Assembly (NCBI GenBank): GCA_963971405.1
Contig: OZ020486.1
Span: forward strand, 25,133,419-25,197,418
Direction: 5' to 3'
Source: Psococerastis gibbosa
Taxonomy: Eukaryota; Arthropoda; Insecta; Psocodea; Psocidae
Length of the DNA stretch: 64,000 nt
Below are positions 63,697-64,000 of the stretch, in pieces. The first letter of the stretch is position 1; every line of letters starts with the position of its first letter. The notes beneath the pieces are model-generated. The model was not told the DNA's origin, searched no databases, and was given only the letters and a program-made list of their open reading frames with translations. A program made the translations under genes and the position numbers.

Positions 63697-64000
63697 TAAG
63701 GAATTGGAATGTTTACTGCAAATATAATACAATTAAAATTTGCCATGAATGGTCGTAGTTATCATCTATACTATATGTTTTGAGTTGACCGAAATTTGTC
63801 GGAAGAAAACTTGATGTCATGAGCCATGACTCGTATATGTGACACATTTCTTCAAATATTTTATAGTCGGCTGCAATAAAAATGTTTTTTTTTTCTTTTA
63901 CTACCCTCGCCAGTGGCCCCTGTCTCTTTCACACACGTCACAACCTTACAAATTTCCACCCCTTTATAAGGGAATAATGCAGCAGACGGTTCACTTTAAA
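63697..64000. other. No gene seen
   Basis: AT-rich to the end of the window; nothing recognised. Confidence 0.3.

Noticed and set aside
1..64000. LTR retrotransposons or endogenous viral genes
   Set aside because: No pair of long direct repeats with TG..CA ends, and no protease, integrase or capsid motif was seen in any open frame.

Overview
This window reads as AT-rich nuclear DNA from an animal, most likely an arthropod. The LINE and SINE types, and the many hAT-like MITEs with G/C tracts, would fit a hemipteran insect. That placement is inference from repeat content, because no host gene is available to anchor it. There is no bacterial or organellar organisation: open frames are short (the longest is 143 codons), overlap on both strands, and mostly lie inside repeats. 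I found no host protein-coding gene that I can name. A few short stretches could be exons (2487-2768, 31884-32140 minus, 52488-52709 minus, 60907-61066) and all are weak.

What the window does hold is a dense, layered record of transposable elements. Several insertions can be dated relative to one another, because target-site duplications (TSDs) or interrupted host repeats can be read directly. The main groups are: (1) an ~0.8 kb dispersed element bounded by TGCTTTCCAATTTAT inverted ends and carrying a GACAGACAG stretch (8997-9581, 10661-11394, 19011-20692, 40347-40847, 44951-46486, 47038-47640, 61880-62045); (2) non-LTR retrotransposon debris, including a poly(A)-tailed R1/I-like insertion with a 10-bp TSD (19361-20215) and 3' ends of RTE-like elements (86-144, 2008-2060 minus, 22380-22860 and others); (3) at least three SINE-like families, one with a tRNA-derived head fused to a ~260-bp body (6003-6362 minus plus three headless copies), one with exact 11-14-bp TSDs (9200-9546, 33086-33441, 55131-55370), and one with clear pol III B boxes (4255-4415, 56595-56800); (4) hAT-like MITEs with 8-bp TSDs, many with long G/C tracts just inside their ends (23782-24059, 28417-28579, 48145-48311, 54490-54661, 55473-55651, 58207-58489, 59958-60345), plus two of a different type (35231-35677, 43591-43958); (5) foldback elements, some nested (4748-5143, 5704-5851, 11578-12037, 25922-26051, 48464-48948, 53272-53860), and a ~350-500-bp double-inverted-repeat family at 33.7-39.3 kb.

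By region: 0-9 kb holds LINE 3' ends, two SINEs and two foldbacks; 9-21 kb holds three copies of the TGCTTTCC element, two of them with nested retro-insertions; 21-30 kb holds a GC-rich CCAAT-palindrome block, an RTE fragment and nested MITEs; 30-44 kb holds the double-inverted-repeat family and two hAT-like MITEs; 44-49 kb holds a tandem pile of TGCTTTCC elements and a triple foldback; 49-53 kb is mostly unassigned; 53-64 kb is the densest field of foldbacks, G-tract MITEs and SINEs. No genes act together here. The functional story is repeat biology: nonautonomous elements, their ends and their insertion order. All similarity statements are by eye, with no database search.
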